From Sipunculus nudus (lineage: Eukaryota > Annelida > Sipuncula > Golfingiida > Sipunculidae): a DNA stretch of 64,000 nt. The stretch is taken from assembly GCA_026874595.1 (NCBI GenBank), contig CM049318.1, positions 12,071,241 to 12,135,240 of the forward strand, written 5' to 3'. Shown here piece by piece: positions 36,501 to 49,593 of this stretch. The stretch's first letter is position 1. The number at the start of each line of letters is the position of its first letter. Made by a program: the position numbers and the translations under genes. The notes under the pieces were generated by a model that was not told the DNA's origin, did no database searches, and worked only from the letters and a program-made list of their open reading frames with translations.

Positions 36501-39500
36501 CAGTAGATAATCAATAATAACCAGCTGTCACAGAAATATGAAGTAATATTAATAAGAAACAAAAATGATCTAAGGAAAAAATCACTGGTTAAAAAAAATA
36601 TCCAATAAAAGATGGCAAAGAGAACTTAAAAATTTAAAAATCTTTGATGTTTCAGTGAAATATTCAAATCATTAGAGATCTTTAAGAATCTAAGATCTTC
36701 AGGTGTAATATTCAAATCCAACACATCCAGAAATCTCTAAACCCCTTCTTTTAGTTAATACTGTCTTTGTGGTGAAATTAAAAAAAAAATTAATTTGGTG
36801 ATCATGAGGATGCCAAGATTCAAATCAACAGGCACCCATGTCCTTATCAACAGAAGCCTGTGGCTAGGAGATGTAATTTACTGTCTGGCTGACCAAACAG
36901 CGAGGGTGACACCCTCAGACAAGTGAATTAATAGCCTCATTTCAAGTTAATGAGTAATCGTGATTGGCTTAAACCTGGGCTGTAAGGGACAGCAGAGTTA
37001 CACAATTAGCCTTCAATGTACAAAAGTTATGTATTCAGTAAATACAGCATAATTCACTGTCGAATAGTTATACAATCAGTGAATACTGCATCCTTTACTG
37101 TACTGGAACTTCACAAAGGGCAATCAAAAGCTGATCAATCTGAGAGACAATGATTTCTACTGAATAAAAACCAAATCCAATAAAAACTGGATGTAATCAT
37201 GCCATTGACCAAATAATGCACTGTGTCCACTGTGACTTGACCTTTATGGCAACGGTCATCTTCAACACCAGCAGGTGATGAGGAACCCCCTAAAGTGGCA
37301 CAGTTACACTTATTTGTGAGTGATACATGGCATTCCATTTAACATTCAGTAAATGCTGCAACCTTCACTGCAAAGCTGAACCTTCCATGACCAAACCTCC
37401 TTTATCTGAAAATCAAACATCCACCCATTTAATAGGGACAGACAACATTTAGCACAAATTTGATCTGAATTATATAGGCACATACTGAGGAAATATTATC
37501 TCAACCTTCCTGCAGACATTGGTCCTCTATGTTTTGTTTGTTCAAGAAAAGACTGGTTCTGAAAGTGACAGATAAGAATGTTCATTAGTTACAAAAATGA
37601 ATGTTCACATAACATTCAATGGTCATCCAATTTAATTGTAGTTGTGAATACACAACTCAGTAGACATATGTTGGACTGATAGGGCCACCAGAGTCATGAC
37701 CCCACTCATATGATAAAATGTACTCTGTTGGCCATCAACCCTATTGTGATACTGCTCACAGCACAAATAAAAAATAACAAAAATAACTTTACAAGATGCA
37801 AGGGTTTTATGTGTATAAAGCCTTATATATAGATTCACACATTGCTGATATTAATAACAACCTACCTCAGTTGTCTTCTAAGTCAGTCTTTTAGTACAGT
37901 TTAACTGGTGCAGTTTCTTCCTCTTATCTGAAAGGAAAGAAAAACATATCAATATATATCACTTAAAATTCAAGTTTTTAAATGAATGAATATCTATAAC
38001 TATATGAAGAAAAATCGTGCCATTATATCTGACATATTCTACACCAGACTGCTAACAAAATACCACCAAATCAACAGGACCTTGGCATTATTGGTATCAC
38101 AACCACTGCATAATCTATTCTCCAATTTTTCAGGATGAATTATGACCTATGAGTTGTTGATAGGAAAATTTGATGTTATATTATTTTATAATCACACAAG
38201 CCATGAAGTAAGCGTTTTACTAGGTACAATACACTTCTGATTGTGTATTTTCAACACACAAGCATCAAATCAACTGTACGTAAAACACGATCAATATCAC
38301 TACCAAATACCACTCTCCGACATGAAAGGGTTGTTTGATGTAAAAAGAGAACTCTACGAGGTCCATTCGTAAGATGATAGTATTATTCATCATAAAACCC
38401 AGCGTCTAACCAAATTAAAGTCTGTGTAAGAAACAGACAAGATTACTCCCTGATGGCAAGTAATGGTCACAAACTACACTGTATTATCTTCGCTTCCTGG
38501 TCAGCCACACTTTCATCTAATGACTTATGATATACAGCTCCGTAATGAAGCCTCCGTTAGACATCATGTAATCAAATCACTGGACATAAAGCAAGCAGTT
38601 CTCTCAGATTATATCAATAGCCAGACATATAATGTGTGGTAATACACTCAACTTCAAATCATACAATCTCTGTATGGTAATACAAAGTGATTCCAAAGAC
38701 TCTATGAGCCGACTTTTTATTTGTACTTTGGTGGGGAGGAAGAAATCTTGATATTAAACATACAAGGCAATAAAATACCAAGTAATGTGTTTTACCAGTC
38801 ATAACCAAGTCGACTGGTGGTACCTGGATATACATAAACATAAAGAAAAGAAAGGATCTTTTTCACTCTGTTCACAAGTGCTTGTGAAGCTTTTTCCAAA
38901 TCTGTTTTAGAGATAACATAAATAAGAAATTTATTTTAAAGCACTGTGCACATTTTCTCATGGTCTGATTACAATTCTTTGTCTGTGAGACAGCCCTGGT
39001 GGTGAAACCCAGAAAATCTTGCTATACAAAGCAGTGGTTAAAACAAAGTTTAGAAGGAGTGATGTACATGTATTATAACGGCTGCATGAGGAGAGTGGAT
39101 CGACCCCTACGGTTATAAAAATACCTGTTATCCTAGCAAGTTAAGTGAAGTTTACCCTTTGTAGTAAACCTCTCAGTATGAATAAAATACTGGTGTGCTA
39201 GGGATGAAACAAATTTTTAAATAAATCATATAATTAGCTTAAAATAAACAAACATGGGTCTTTACCTGGGGTGTGAACCATTTCTAATAAATTAAAACAT
39301 GAAAATGTGCAGGTAGCCACAAGCTCTGCTTGGAGCCATTGTTTTTCTTTTTTAGTCACTAGATGGCACTATTGTAGGGACCAGGCAGTAAAAATTATAC
39401 TTGGATTTCCATGATAAATATGCCAGAAACCTGACAACCAATCAGAAGTAAGACTTTGAATACTGGCTGCTACCTGTGGCCTTGATCCTAAAGCAATATG

Positions 39501-39911
39501 TTATGTCTGGTTAGAAACATGCCAGCATCGCTTCCTAACTTTTCACCTGGATAATGTTTCATTTTCTTGAGCAAGAAAACATGTAAGGTGTCATAGTTAA
39601 GGGTTTGTTATAGCCAGATTATGTTAGGTTATGTGGCCAAAGGAGGGACACTTAGTACGTAATATCAGAGAGGGTATCACAAGAATACATGTAGCGTTAT
39701 GTCTCTGTATAGAGAGATGGATACTGCATCTTAGTGAAGTTCAGCCATATTTAAACTAATTAAAGGTAACATTATGACCTAGCATCTGTGTGCATGTACA
39801 ATCTAAATCTTTTAAACCAGCATCTCTGTGCATCATCTGGTAAAACCAGGTATTTCATGTAAAGCCTGTACATGCAAAAGATCATCAGTATTTTTTTACA
39901 CAAGGACTAAA
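33560..39911. other. Long non-coding interval
   Basis: About 6.3 kb without a supported gene. It is AT-rich, with A- and T-homopolymers at 35550-36150. GC-richer islands occur at about 34680-35270 (tggtccccgggaaatt, ggcgggactgaaaac) and about 36800-37010 (gcgagggtgacaccctc, taatcgtgattggct). Open frames at 34864-35136 (plus), 37135-37338 and 37632-37838 (minus) lack domains and splice support. A decayed repeat with gatgacggccgaca lies near 34430. Confidence 0.35.
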
Positions 39912-42532
39912 ACAAGGGACCAATGGGTCACGGTGCTCAGCTGTTATATATGATAAAAAAATATGATTTAGAAATGAGGCACATGCTGGTTTTGTGTGGT
40001 AATAAGTATAAGCTGTATTATGAGTTGTTGTTGTTTAACTTATGTATAATTTTGATTGTACCTTTGGAGACAGGTAAGAGGATTGATTTCATTTATTTTA
40101 TTAACAAATGGAGTACTATTGTCACACAGATTTTGACTTGGCCATATAACTTATAAGCAGAGCATATAATATAAGAGTTTAACTATTTATTAAAAAAAAA
40201 TTACAAATATTGTCCCAGATATAATTTTATTAAAAATAATAAGAGAATCGTATGATTTTTAAAATGAAATATAACTGAAATGATTATTATAATAATATTA
40301 AAGAATATATTCATGAATGCATTCATGAATACATTTGGAAAGTATTTGCACTGGTATTCATATACTTTCATTTTTACCTGAATTCCCATTCTATATGCAA
40401 GAAATTTTATAATGGAGTACATATTCATATTCGTATTTAAATACAATTGCAAAGTATTCCCACCATGTCTGGTATTTATTCAGTTTTCACCAAACAATGG
40501 TGTTGAGAATCCAGAATGTACAAAATTCACATATTTAAATAATGATCATAAGTACCTGGTTTTATGGCTTTTATTTATATTAAAAAAAATAAATGTAATA
40601 TATTCATTTTGGACTAGTTTCACATCAGTGTACACACTAGACACAGTAGGAATCTAGATTAATAATATCAACTGCATCTTTGTCTATCATTAATTTCCTT
40701 CATATGATCCCTAATGATTAGTAATGAATAATATGATTTACTTTTTTATTATTAAAATTGAACTGAAAAATGCCATAGGTGACTGCATTGATTTTTTGGA
40801 ATACGTGACATTCTATCCATCGATACAAGATTCTTATATCATCAGTAACTGCAAGTTAATTCCCTATCATTATTAACTAACAAATTCCTTTTTATATTTT
40901 TCTTTAATTTGTTATTAAAAACCAATAAAAATTGATTAATTAATTGTTTATTGTTATGTTGTTGGTTAAAACTACTAGATGAGTTGGGTTGGACACCTGG
41001 ATCAACTGTGGCTGGCCATAAGCTGCCTGGCTGCCCCAGTATATGTCTCGAATCAAGCGTGCATAATTTGCTGAAAGTTCAACAAGGTCAACATACAGGT
41101 GACTAAAGAGTGGCTGGAGAGAGCCAAGGTCTGATATGGTCTCATAAAACATTAATAAAAGCTACAATTTTTGGCCAATTCTTTCAGCTTTCTAAACTAA
41201 AAAGCTGAAATCCTTATGTGTGCATGATATGAAAATTATATAAACAGAGCTCACAAGAAACAAACGTGAAATGGTCAAAGTTGGGCAAAATTTAAGGTAC
41301 TAATTTTATATTTATACAAATAACTTAAAATTTTAAAAAATTCAGAACTAATTTTGGGTATTCAATTGAATCTTGATTAAATAATGTTACATCCCTGACA
41401 AAAAATCTCTAGCTTCAGCAAGCCCCTTGTTAAGGGAGTAAATATATTTCTTGATTTTTTACAAAGTGCATTATGTTTGGGCCCATAACTTAAAACAGTT
41501 ATGCAATACTGACATCATTTCTGGCATGTGCACAGAGAATGTATAGAAAAACATGTATATTATATATGATTAAAGTCAGATCAGTGGTTTGGATATTAGG
41601 CAGTACTGAAGTGTAACAAGGGGTTTTTAATTGAAAAATGAAGTTTTTCATTAATATCTCGAAGGTATTAAGTCCTAGTGACCAAATTCTTGGCATGGTA
41701 GGGGATTTTGGAGACATCTAACTGTATGCCGAATTTAAGGAACTGAGAGCTGAAGCTGGGGAGCTGAGCTCTTGCAAACTGCATAACACTAGCCTGATGT
41801 AAACAATATGATACATGGTGCGTGAAAACTTGAATAAAATCTACAGTTTTTGATCAACTGGTTTCAAATTTTTGGTGTTAACAGACAAAATGCTAACAAA
41901 AACATGCGGAGAAAATTAAATTAACAGTACTTACAGGAAAAAAACGTGCCATGGTCAAAGTTAGGCAAAATTTAAGGTACCAATTTTTTACTTTTGTTAA
42001 TATTTTAAAAAATTTAAAAGATTTTGATCTAATTTTGGGTATACAATTTAATTTTGATTAATTAAAGTTATATTACTTGAAAAAAAGTCCATATCTTTAA
42101 CATGTTTTGTGTTAAGTGATCAAATATCTTTCCAAATGCATTATGTTCTGGCCCATAACTTTTTTAAATTATATAATACAGACATAATTCAGGCATGTAC
42201 ATAGGAACTATACAGAGGAATATTTATGGTAAATATGAGGAAAAACAGATGAGCGGTTTTGATATTAGGCAGCCCTGAAGTGTGAAAATAGGTTTTTAAT
42301 AAAAAATTGAGGTTTTTCCTTAATTTCTCAAAGGAACAAAGTCACAAAGACCCAGTTTTCGGCTTGGTAGGAGATCTTGGGGTCATCTAACAGTATGCCG
42401 AATTTTGGATTCCTAGGTCTTACAGTTTCAAAACGTGCCACATCTACGGATGGACGGACGGACAGACGGACGGACGACGGACAATGGACCACGACTATAG
42501 CTCAGATGACTTATAGTCAGCTGAGCTAAAAA
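39912..42532. mobile_element. Palindrome/hairpin-ended repeat, copy 3 (uninterrupted)
   Basis: The left end is acaagggaccaatgggtcac, then ggtgctcagctg; about 250 bases match copy 1. From about 40650 to the right end it parallels copy 4 (46370-47188, then 52655-53752). A 680-bp module is tandemly duplicated inside: caaagttgggcaaaatttaa at 41277 and caaagttaggcaaaatttaa at 41957. The right end has (GACG)n, gaccacgactatagctc and the hairpin ending ctgagctaaaa. A minus-strand frame at 41499-41717 resembles one at 52689-52907, but this reflects repeat homology only. It carries the empty version of the LINE insertion site at about 41467. Confidence 0.68.
40308..40331. repeat. 24-bp perfect palindrome
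   Basis: Centred on TGCA, with arms tattcatgaatg / cattcatgaata and no mismatch. It lies inside copy 3 and is not seen in the corresponding part of copy 4. Confidence 0.85.
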
Positions 42533-42967
42533 CTCTAGACATTTTTTCAAAAGATTGAAAGTCATGGTTTACTTTATCAAATCTATATTAAGTAGGTGTG
42601 AATCAATATGGGCTAGTTCTGTAATTTGTTCCAAGATTAAATTTGTTACAAAAATGTCGATTTATCTGTTATTGGTTCATGTTATTATATACATTTTAGC
42701 TGGCACATATTGAAAGATTAGTCTACATCATGTTTGAAATTCATGGCCCTGTGGTGAATTTATGTAATCCTCTTAGTTTACAGTCAGCCATTTATTTTCC
42801 AGTAGCAGACAGACTCAAATGACAGCGAGAATACTAATATCATTACCATCTTACTTTCAACCTTTTATCTTCAGAAAAATAACTGGCTTCTGATAAGCTG
42901 ACTCTCATATGATTATTAAACTTAATGTTATCTTATCTTATTTTTAGCTTCTCTTCTGTGAAAGTAC
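42533..42967. other. Unannotated AT-rich spacer
   Basis: No feature is supported between the mobile element and the candidate minus-strand exon. Confidence 0.35.
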
Positions 42968-43173
42968 CTGTATTCTGATAAGCTGACTTTAATCTAAAGA
43001 GGATTTCATGAATCTGCCAGAGGACTACGGATGCCTTGGAAGATACTCGTTCTTCCATCGCCATGGAAGATGAGACTGGAGATAATGTATCTGTGTTTCT
43101 TATCCACCTATTGATGGGACTGGTGATGATCCCTGTAAAGTTCTTGGGATTATACTTCATCTGTGTGAAGGTC
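42968..43173 (-). CDS. Candidate internal exon of an unrecognised gene
   Basis: On the minus strand a 206-base block starts after tatatcgcag (weak pyrimidine tract) and ends aatacag followed by GTACTT, a good 5' splice site. The open frame encodes about 68 residues beginning threonine-phenylalanine-threonine-glutamine-methionine-lysine. It holds a hydrophobic/basic stretch (ITSPINRWIRNTD), a serine-rich middle, and a tail VVLWQIHEILFRLKSAYQN that looks like an amphipathic helix. Composition is less AT-rich than the surroundings. No family is recognised. An alternative acceptor (cacacag, 43161-43167) would start it at methionine. Exon status is an inference from composition and splice motifs; it could be chance. 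Confidence 0.33.
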
Positions 43174-43850
43174 CTGCGATATATTAATTACCCAATCATC
43201 CAAGTCTACCCGGTCGTTTGTTAGTCTATCTCTCCTGATTGTCTGTCTGTCCGTATGTCTGTCTGTATAATACCAGTCCATATAACTGGTCAACTGGTCT
43301 GACCATCTGTCAGGCTTGCTCATCTGTATAGCTGTAAGCCGTATGTGCTCTCTAGGTATAACCGAGTATTTTTTTATGTCATGGAGTATTTAGAATGTTT
43401 TGTCAGGGAGTCCTTTGTATTTTTCATATTTCAGGAAGTACATAATACTTTTCAAATTTTTCATAGAATAGTTCTGATGCTAATTATCAGAAATCCATTT
43501 TTTTTTATTTTCATGTAAAAATGCCATCTAGGTCAGGAAAAGTTTAAATTTAAAGAATTCATTAAAATGCATATGAGACTCTATATGATACATATATAAA
43601 ATGTGAATAATAAAGGGTTATGGAAGAAAATAAATACCACTGCAGTTCTATCTTGGATTCTGCAACATGAGTTGGTGAATCTTTAAAGGTGACATATATA
43701 TATGTATTTCAAAGAATACAAAAATCCATGTGCTCTTTTATGTAAAGAAAACTGTCTTAATGATAACTGCAATTTCATTGATAAACCCTTGAGCTCACTG
43801 AGAAAACATAAAAAGAACATAAAACAAAATAGGTTATCCATATATCTTAG
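43174..43850. other. Unannotated interval
   Basis: It contains TCTGTCTGTCCGTATGTCTG-type repeats (about 43230-43265). Otherwise AT-rich with nothing recognisable. Confidence 0.35.
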
Positions 43851-44087
43851 TTAAAATTTCTGTTCAACAGTATTTGTCGTGCATAGAAGATTTCTAAGGC
43901 AGGGGAATGCCGGACATTGGAAGCTCTTTTCAGCAGGTGCTGATAATCTGTGTCTCCTCGGTGCGGTATCACGTTCATCTGAGCCTTTATTCATCATCGC
44001 AGATAGTGTTTCAAATGACAGCATATTCGTCTTCTCCGTCTGTGGATACCAGGAAACCATTAACCTCAGAGTCTCGGGTTTTTCTCT
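43851..44087 (-). CDS. Candidate terminal exon of an unrecognised gene
   Basis: The minus-strand block starts after attattacacag and is open for 78 codons up to TAA at 43851-43853. The peptide begins REKPETLRLMVSWYPQ and contains an acidic/basic middle (NKGSDERDTAPRRHR) and cysteines near the end (CPAFPCLRNLLC). Base composition is markedly less AT-rich than the flanks. The acceptor lacks a strong pyrimidine tract, overlapping frames on the plus strand are also open (43879-44217), and no poly(A) signal was spotted close downstream. It may belong with the candidate exon at 42968-43173, but a stop codon upstream of that exon in transcription order argues against one transcript. Confidence 0.22.
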   Translation of the reverse strand, partial: REKPETLRLMVSWYPQTEKTNMLSFETLSAMMNKGSDERDTAPRRHRLSAPAEKSFQCPAFPCLRNLLCTTNTVEQKF

Positions 44088-44802
44088 CTGTGTAATAATT
44101 ACTGGTGGATATCTTGTTAAATTGACCCCACGTTCGGCTTTTAAATTGATTGGTCTGTCTCGCTGCCGGTGCTGCGTGCCTTTTTCTGAGGATCACTTTA
44201 TATTTTCACACTTCTGAAACATTCACTTTGTAATACTATAAAAATACCTGCAAAATTAATTGATTATAATTGCGATGAGGCACAGTACTTGGTTGTATTA
44301 CTAGCAATGTAAAATTAATTGATCATAATATTAGAAAACAGAGCAGAATTTTTAATCATATTTGAGATGCAAAATGAATTGGTTATAATTTTTTAATAGT
44401 TTCATGGTTTTTTTTTACCTTTTGAGATTTTGTCATGAAAACAATTAATAACTTATCCTTGTGTTCTGATAGTATCAATCTCACTTTCCAAGAATCAATT
44501 TAATCACAAATTCTGAACATTGAATACATATTATTATAATCATTAATACACTTTTTGAGTATTTAGTATAACCTGTATTATGCTTAGAGAATGTTTGTTT
44601 ACAATACATTTTGGAGGTCTGTAGACTTCTGGTTTATGTCAAACCTTGTGGATTCGACCTAATATTCAGAGAGTGTCATCATACACACATCATGTCATCC
44701 CTTCCCATATCAATCAATCGAACAGAAGAAACTAAACTAGAGGTAATTTCGAAATATTTAACAAAATAAATTGCAGGTTAAATGGAAATACAATTAATTA
44801 AT
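44088..44802. other. AT-rich non-coding interval
   Basis: A short phrase (aaaattaattgattataat and variants) recurs three to four times at about 44250-44400. Nothing else is recognisable. Confidence 0.4.
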
Positions 44803-45658
44803 ACAAGGGACCCATGGGTCACGGCGCTCAGCTGATCATGACTTGACTATAAATGTATCACCATTGTGATACTATATTCAGTAGATAAAGCTTAGAATAT
44901 CATGGTCATGTTGGGCTTTTATAAAGGAATATAATGTAATATGTGAGTAAATGATATATGAAATAACCTGACTGATGGATTAATATAGAGTAAAATATAG
45001 TGGTTAATTTTTTATTTATTTGGGAGGGGTAAAAAAAAGCAATTTATTTGAGCAAATATGAATGCAATGACAGTATCCTGAGCAGTGGTATAATGATGAT
45101 AAGGCTATTTGTTAAAAGATCTATAGTGTATGGAAAACTGCAAGATTTCAATTTGACAGATACAAGGTTATGATTAACTATGCTGATGAGGGGATTTATG
45201 AATTTGTGACTGTATGACATGATATCTTGACAAGATCGGTCTTGACAAGGTACATTATTTTGATGCCCCTCATGTCTACATATTACACAATATTGACATA
45301 ATTTCTGGCATGTAAGTAGGTACCTATGGACAAATGGTCAACCGTGCTTATAAAAAAAAGTTTATTAATGAACATTAAATATTTAAAACAGGCAGAAAGA
45401 TGGAGAAACAAAGCAAATCATTTTTTCCCCATTCTACTGAGCCAAGAAAAAATTAACAATATTTGCATTTATTCCTTTTTTTCATTACATAATTTTAATC
45501 CAAGTTTCCGAATGTTACTATACAGTATAACATACATGTTATTGTGACTATTTCAGTTGATTCACATTTCTAAATTGCATCAACATTTATAGATAATGTA
45601 CCTAGTTTATAGTACCTGTCAACAGAATGGGATGTAAGGAGGAAGGGAGGCAATTAGG

Positions 45659-45664
45659 GTGAGA

Positions 45665-45700
<36 letters not shown>

Positions 45701-45757
45701 AAGAAAGAGAGAGCTAGACTACCAGAGAGAGAGAGAAAGAGAAAAAGAGAGGCTCTC
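45659..45757. repeat. (GA)n microsatellite
   Basis: Imperfect GAGAGA runs with occasional T, A or C interruptions. Adjacent phrases ctctctgg/ccagagag create a small inverted repeat. Confidence 0.9.
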
Positions 45758-47174
45758 TGGTAATTACTGCCTGACCCAGCCTGACCCAGACACTCACAGT
45801 GGCAGTAGGTCAGACCTGAAGGTGTTATGTAACTGCCCAGTACACTGCATTTATACTGATCTGATGTAAACAATGAAGACATGATACCTGGAAACTTGAA
45901 TTGAATCTACAGTTTTTGATCAATTGGTTTCAAATTTCAGATTTTAACAGATGAAATGTTAATGTGTACATGCTGTGAAAATTAAATCCACAGCACTAAC
46001 AGGAAAAATTTGAATATTTATATTTTTTTAAAATGGTATCAGGAAAAAAGAAAAGTATTCTCAAATATAAAACTAATACATGTGTTAAAATTAATCCAAG
46101 GATCAAAACACCCTATATATTATACCAGGAGCAAACTGGAGTTGGGAATGTTTAATTTTATGAACTGAAATAAAGGACCAGCAATATAAATTTTGATTAT
46201 TTGGCCAGTATCATGTAACAACTGATACAACCATGAGTTATAAGTCAAACAGAATCTTTAATGAGCAGTTGTCTGAGTAATATTTTAAATTTTTGACATA
46301 TTTATTTATTATTTTAATTTTTGTAATAAATATAAACATAAACACCTAGAAAAGACCTGGAAATTTAGATTAATTTAATATAATCAACTGCATCCTGTCT
46401 ATCATTATCTTCATTATCTTCATATAATCCCTAATAGTAAACAACAATTTATTTTAATTATAATTTTTCATTTTTAGTGTTGAAATGAAAAATACCCAAT
46501 GGTGACTGCATGGTGTCATTTGAAATACAATTTTGGCCATCCATGGAAGATCCATAAATGATCAGTAATTGCAAGGTAATCCCCTGTAACTCATTAACTA
46601 TGAATTCCTTTTCCATTTATTTTTTTTAAGTTTTTATCATAAACCAAGAATTAAAAAAAAAAAAGTTTATTGTTATGTTTATGGCTTAAACAAATACTAG
46701 AGGAGGGGGTTGGACAGTTAGATCCAGCTGAAGCCACCCAAAAGCTGGCTGGCTGCAGAGTGCCTCGCTTCAAGCATGCATAATTGGCCTGATAGGTCAA
46801 TGTGGGGACATAAAAAGGGGCTTCAGTACAGCCTAAGTGTGATATGGTCTCATACAAACTTTCATTAAAGCTAGTTTTTGACCAATTCCTTTTATAACTT
46901 CAGAATTTAGAAGCTAAAATCCTTACGTGTGCAAGATATGAAAATTAAATCAACAGTACTTACAGGGAAAAAACATGCCATGGCCAAAGTTGGGCAAAAT
47001 TTAAGGTACTGATTTTTTATTTATGCTAATAACTTATAAAATTTGAAAAATTCAGAACTAATTTTGGGAATACAATTGAATCTTGATTAAATAATGTTAT
47101 ATCCCTGGCAAAAAATCTCTACCTTCAGCAATTCTCATATTAAGAGAGTAAATATATTTCTTGATTTTTTAAAA

Positions 47175-47188
47175 AGTGCATTATGTTT
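47175..47188. repeat. Target-site duplication, left copy
   Basis: AGTGCATTATGTTT is repeated exactly at 52655-52668. It is part of the older host repeat, as shown by the uninterrupted version near 41467. Confidence 0.9.
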
Positions 47189-47205
47189 TTGGTTTTTTTG
47201 TTATA

Positions 47206-47211
47206 TTTATT
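47206..47211 (-). terminator. LINE polyadenylation signal
   Basis: AATAAA on the minus strand, 18 bases from the LINE 3' end. Confidence 0.7.
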
Positions 47212-47357
47212 TCAACAAAAGCATACATAAAACAACATATAAATAGACAATTAGTGCCATTAACATACAAATACTCCAACTTTGTTCACAATGTGCACAT
47301 CTATACCCCTATAATTTTTAATTTTCTAGATTTTTACTTAAAAAAAGAAAAAAAAAA

Positions 47358-48360
47358 TTATTTGTTTCTTAAAAAGAGTAACTTTTGCCATTTGTAATTA
47401 TGCAAGTAGGTCTTTTTGTTCTTTAGAGCAATATAATATTCCATGTCCATAATATATTTAACATATTCAATAGCACCTTTACATGATGGTTTATTTTTCT
47501 TACTTCGACAAGTATATATGTAATATTTAGCATATAAAACAATGCTTCCAAGTATATCTGAATAATCACCAAATATTATTTTATAACAGTCCAATTGTAC
47601 AGGTTGTTCAATGACTTTGTGTGATTTAAGCCAACTGTGCAATTCTAACCACAGTAACTTTACTAAATTGCAAGACCAGAAAAAATGTGTATAGGATTCT
47701 TCTTCTTCTTTACAAAAAGTACATTTTTCACAATCAACAAGTTTAAATTTATAAAGGTGACTGTTTAAATATAAAATCCGTGAGAGAAGTTTATACTGGA
47801 ACATTCTTAATTGAATTGAATTAGTGACTAGTTTAATTTTTGCATATGACTGGAGAGTCTGATCTCGAAAATGTACTTTAAGCTCTACACACCATTTGTG
47901 CAGGGGGTTGATCAGTTCTTCATATTTATATTTAATCATTTGGTTGTATATTTGTTTTGTTACACTTCTAAAATTTAGTAAAGCATCAACTTTGTGTTAA
48001 AAGACATGTGTTGTTTTTCCATTTTTCATCATCTTTTTTCCAGCTGTGAGGAATTGTATCTAATAAACCTCTATAAAATAAGTAATTGATTTCCACATTT
48101 GTTTTCTGTTGGAGTTCTTCTATAGTTTTAAATCTGTAACCCTCCCCTTCTCCAACAATTATATCTTTTATATATTTTATATCTGAAGAATATAATTTTT
48201 TATTGAACAGAACTTTGTTATCTATTTTAATATGGGAGTTATACCATAATGTCTGTCCAAGTATTTCTTCAATATTTTTGGCTTCGTTAAAGTTATATTT
48301 GCACCAAATCTGAATTACTTCCCTCCAAAAGGGATCCTTCAGACATAAAATCTCATGCAA
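47358..48360 (-). pseudogene. LINE ORF2, C-terminal part (connector and zinc-knuckle domain), frameshifted
   Basis: This continues ORF2 after the nonsense codon at 48379-48381. Segment 48360-47986 (about 124 residues, aromatic- and tryptophan-rich, DPFWREVIQIW near its start) is in the same frame as the RT segment. A +1 shift near 47995 moves the frame to 47939-47358. The last segment holds CEKCTFCKEEEESYTHFFW followed by SC, the cysteine/histidine cluster typical of the C-terminus of L1-type ORF2 proteins, which assists template binding. The true stop TAA is at 47358-47360. The starts at 48360 and 47939 are only where frames reopen, not initiation sites. Confidence 0.85.
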
Positions 48361-48378
48361 ATCTTCTACTTTTAAATT

Positions 48379-49593
48379 TCATTTAAACATAAATTCTCCC
48401 GCAGGTAACTTATCAAGTATATGATTTTTATAAGAGTTATTTTTATTCTTCTTCAATAATCTATTTATCCAGCTTAATTTTAAAGCATCAATTTTGGAGG
48501 GGAGATGTATCATCTTAAGGCCCCCTTTTTCGTATGGTGCAATAAGGGAGGTACGTTTTATTTTATCTGGTTTATTAGACCATATAAATTTATATAATAT
48601 TTTTTCTAAATCTCTTATATACTGTGGTGTAGGGGATGGTAAGACTGATAATAAGTATGTGATCTGGGAGAGTGCATAACATTTAAGAATAGTTATTTTA
48701 CCAACCAGTGTCATATTTTGAGATGACCAGGTATGTATGACTTTTTTTATCATTTCCAATTTTGGAATGTAATTGTCAGGTATTAGTTTATATAGTGAAG
48801 GTCTAAATAAAATGCCTAGGATATTTATTGGACCTTCAGACCATTGAAGGCCTTGTCTAGTTATATATGTTTTTACCATTACTGTATTGGTTTGTGTTTT
48901 AGTTAAAGGCATGACTGCAGTTTTATTAAGGTTCATTTTAAGGCCAGATATACTTTCAAACTGTTTCATGATTTTTACACATTCTAAGATACTCTCCTTA
49001 TCTGAAAACAAAAGTACAGTATCATCTGCATACTGCAATATTTTATAATGGTGTTTATCTATATTAATCCCTATTAATATATTTTCTTCTCTTATTCTCC
49101 TTGCCAATATTTCTGCACAGATAACAAAAAGATAAGGGGACAGGGGACAACCCTGTCTCACACCCCTTGAGACCCTGAAAAACTGTGAACACCATCCATT
49201 ATTAATAATACAAGTTTTCGCTCCTTGATACATGATTTTTATCCAGTTTATAATATTTTCTCCAAAACCATAATACTCTAAACATTTCCATATAAAGGGC
49301 CATTCTAAGCAGTCAAACGCTTTTTCATAATCTACTGTAGTTAAATATCCTTCTATGTTATGTTCAACTGCACTATTAATTACTGATATGATTTTATTTA
49401 TATTCTCCCCTATATATCTGCCTTTTACAAAACCTGTTTGATCATCATGTATTAACTTGGGCAAAATGGCTTTTATTCGATTTGCTAAACATTTGGAGAT
49501 CAGTTTGTAATCTGTGTTCAATAAAGTTATGGGTCTCCAATTTTTTATTTCAAGAGGCGATTTATTTTTTTTTTGGTTATAAACTAATAACAC
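48379..49593 (-). pseudogene. LINE ORF2, reverse transcriptase domain, in-frame stop at end
   Basis: About 404 residues of non-LTR reverse transcriptase. It includes NWRPITLLNTDYKLISK (residues about 18-34), TGFVKGRYI, the first catalytic aspartate in TTVDYEKAFD (about 85-94), RGVRQGCPLSP (about 143-153), the catalytic YADDTVLLF (about 188-196), and the thumb region with LGI-type and GG-L-MIHL motifs. All key aspartates are present. It enters by a frameshift from the endonuclease segment (overlap 49577-49593, next to an A10 run at 49565-49574). It ends at a TGA at 48379-48381, after which the same frame continues, so the TGA is a nonsense mutation rather than the protein end. Confidence 0.93.

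Larger units (their letters stand above)
44803..47188. mobile_element. Palindrome/hairpin-ended repeat, copy 4, left part (interrupted by LINE)
   Basis: The left end acaagggacccatgggtcac carries the palindrome gacccatgggtc at 44809-44820, followed by ggcgctcagctg. From about 46370 the sequence parallels copy 3 (ctatcattat..cttcat, gtttattgttatgtt, gatatggtctcata). A module related to the 680-bp unit also appears at about 45860-46010. A GA-rich microsatellite lies within. The element stops at the LINE target duplication and resumes at 52655. Confidence 0.62.

Noticed and set aside
41499-41717. Minus-strand frame with a similar partner at 52689-52907
   Set aside because: Similarity comes from homology of the underlying repeat copies; the frame is short, AT-rich and has no domain.
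44011-44196. Minus-strand 61-codon frame overlapping the candidate exon
   Set aside because: It is a different frame from the one supported by the acceptor and longer open stretch; kept only as an alternative.
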